From Acidaminococcaceae bacterium (GTDB lineage: Bacteria; Bacillota; Negativicutes; Acidaminococcales; Acidaminococcaceae), in contig DOSQ01000169.1 in NCBI GenBank assembly GCA_003512125.1, positions 1 to 13,941 of the forward strand: a DNA stretch of 13,941 bases, in the 5' to 3' direction. Every line of letters starts with the position of its first letter. Within the stretch, counting starts at the first letter, position 1. Both the position numbers and the translations under genes were made by a program. Below the pieces are notes generated by a model. It made no database searches and was not told the DNA's origin. It saw only the letters and a list, made by a program, of their open reading frames with translations. Below are positions 13,936 to 13,941 of this stretch, one piece after another.

Positions 13936-13941
13936 ATGCAG
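13936..13941 (+). CDS. Probable start of a further gene (only two codons in window)
   Basis: ATG CAG at the very end is preceded by AGAGGGG (13919-13925), about 10 bases upstream, on the same strand as the transporter and 78 bases after its stop. Nothing can be said about the product. A second open reading frame in the transporter's operon is the simplest reading. Confidence 0.35.

Noticed and set aside
1..13941. Transposons, CRISPR arrays, toxin-antitoxin pairs or a defence island
   Set aside because: No transposase-like frame, regularly spaced repeats, or paired small toxin/antitoxin genes were seen; base composition and codon style look uniform across the window.

Overview
The window is about 13.9 kb of ordinary bacterial chromosome at roughly 50% GC. 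I see no insertion sequence, CRISPR array, rRNA or intact phage gene. The protein styles (class I IlvC, DUF815 ATPase, small bacterial NSS transporter, several exported proteins) and the strong AGGAGG-type ribosome binding sites point to a Firmicutes-type bacterium. A Negativicutes such as Acidaminococcaceae is my best guess, but this is an impression from protein style and was not tested by any search.

Layout, left to right. (1) 1-2353, plus strand: the 3' part of ilvC (ketol-acid reductoisomerase, with an unusual Lys/Ala/Pro-rich tail) and complete ilvB (acetolactate synthase large subunit), two consecutive steps of branched-chain amino acid synthesis. (2) 2406-4454, plus: a probable promoter, a DUF815-type AAA+ ATPase and a small SGNH/GDSL hydrolase that probably share a transcript. 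(3) 4465-4634: a tRNA-Thr(CGU) with its own near-consensus promoter and terminator; the DNA just past it may hold the scar of a lost integrase. (4) 4791-6407, plus: an exported 5'-nucleotidase-family metallophosphoesterase, converging on (5) 6582-7592, minus: a lipoprotein of unknown function; a strong bidirectional terminator lies between them. (6) 7816-8870, plus: an AT-rich leader and panE (ketopantoate reductase), converging through a second bidirectional terminator on (7) 9069-11185, minus: an exported von Willebrand factor A protein and, upstream of it, a second lipoprotein of unknown function. (8) 11443-12213, plus: an exported DUF3298 protein, divergent from the lipoprotein, ending at a strong terminator. 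(9) 12357-13857, plus: a promoter and an NSS-family Na+-coupled amino-acid-type symporter, followed by what looks like the start codon of another gene at the right edge.

How the genes fit together: the left end is amino-acid anabolism, panE belongs to pantothenate/CoA synthesis (which draws on the same valine-pathway keto acid), and the right end is amino-acid or related solute uptake. Between 4.8 and 12.2 kb, five of the six protein genes encode exported or lipid-anchored proteins, so the middle is an envelope-rich stretch, although no single operon joins them. I found no convincing new multi-gene system. The observations most worth following up are the IlvC tail, the possible integrase scar at tRNA-Thr, the exported form of a VWA family usually met without a signal peptide, and two unrecognised lipoproteins.
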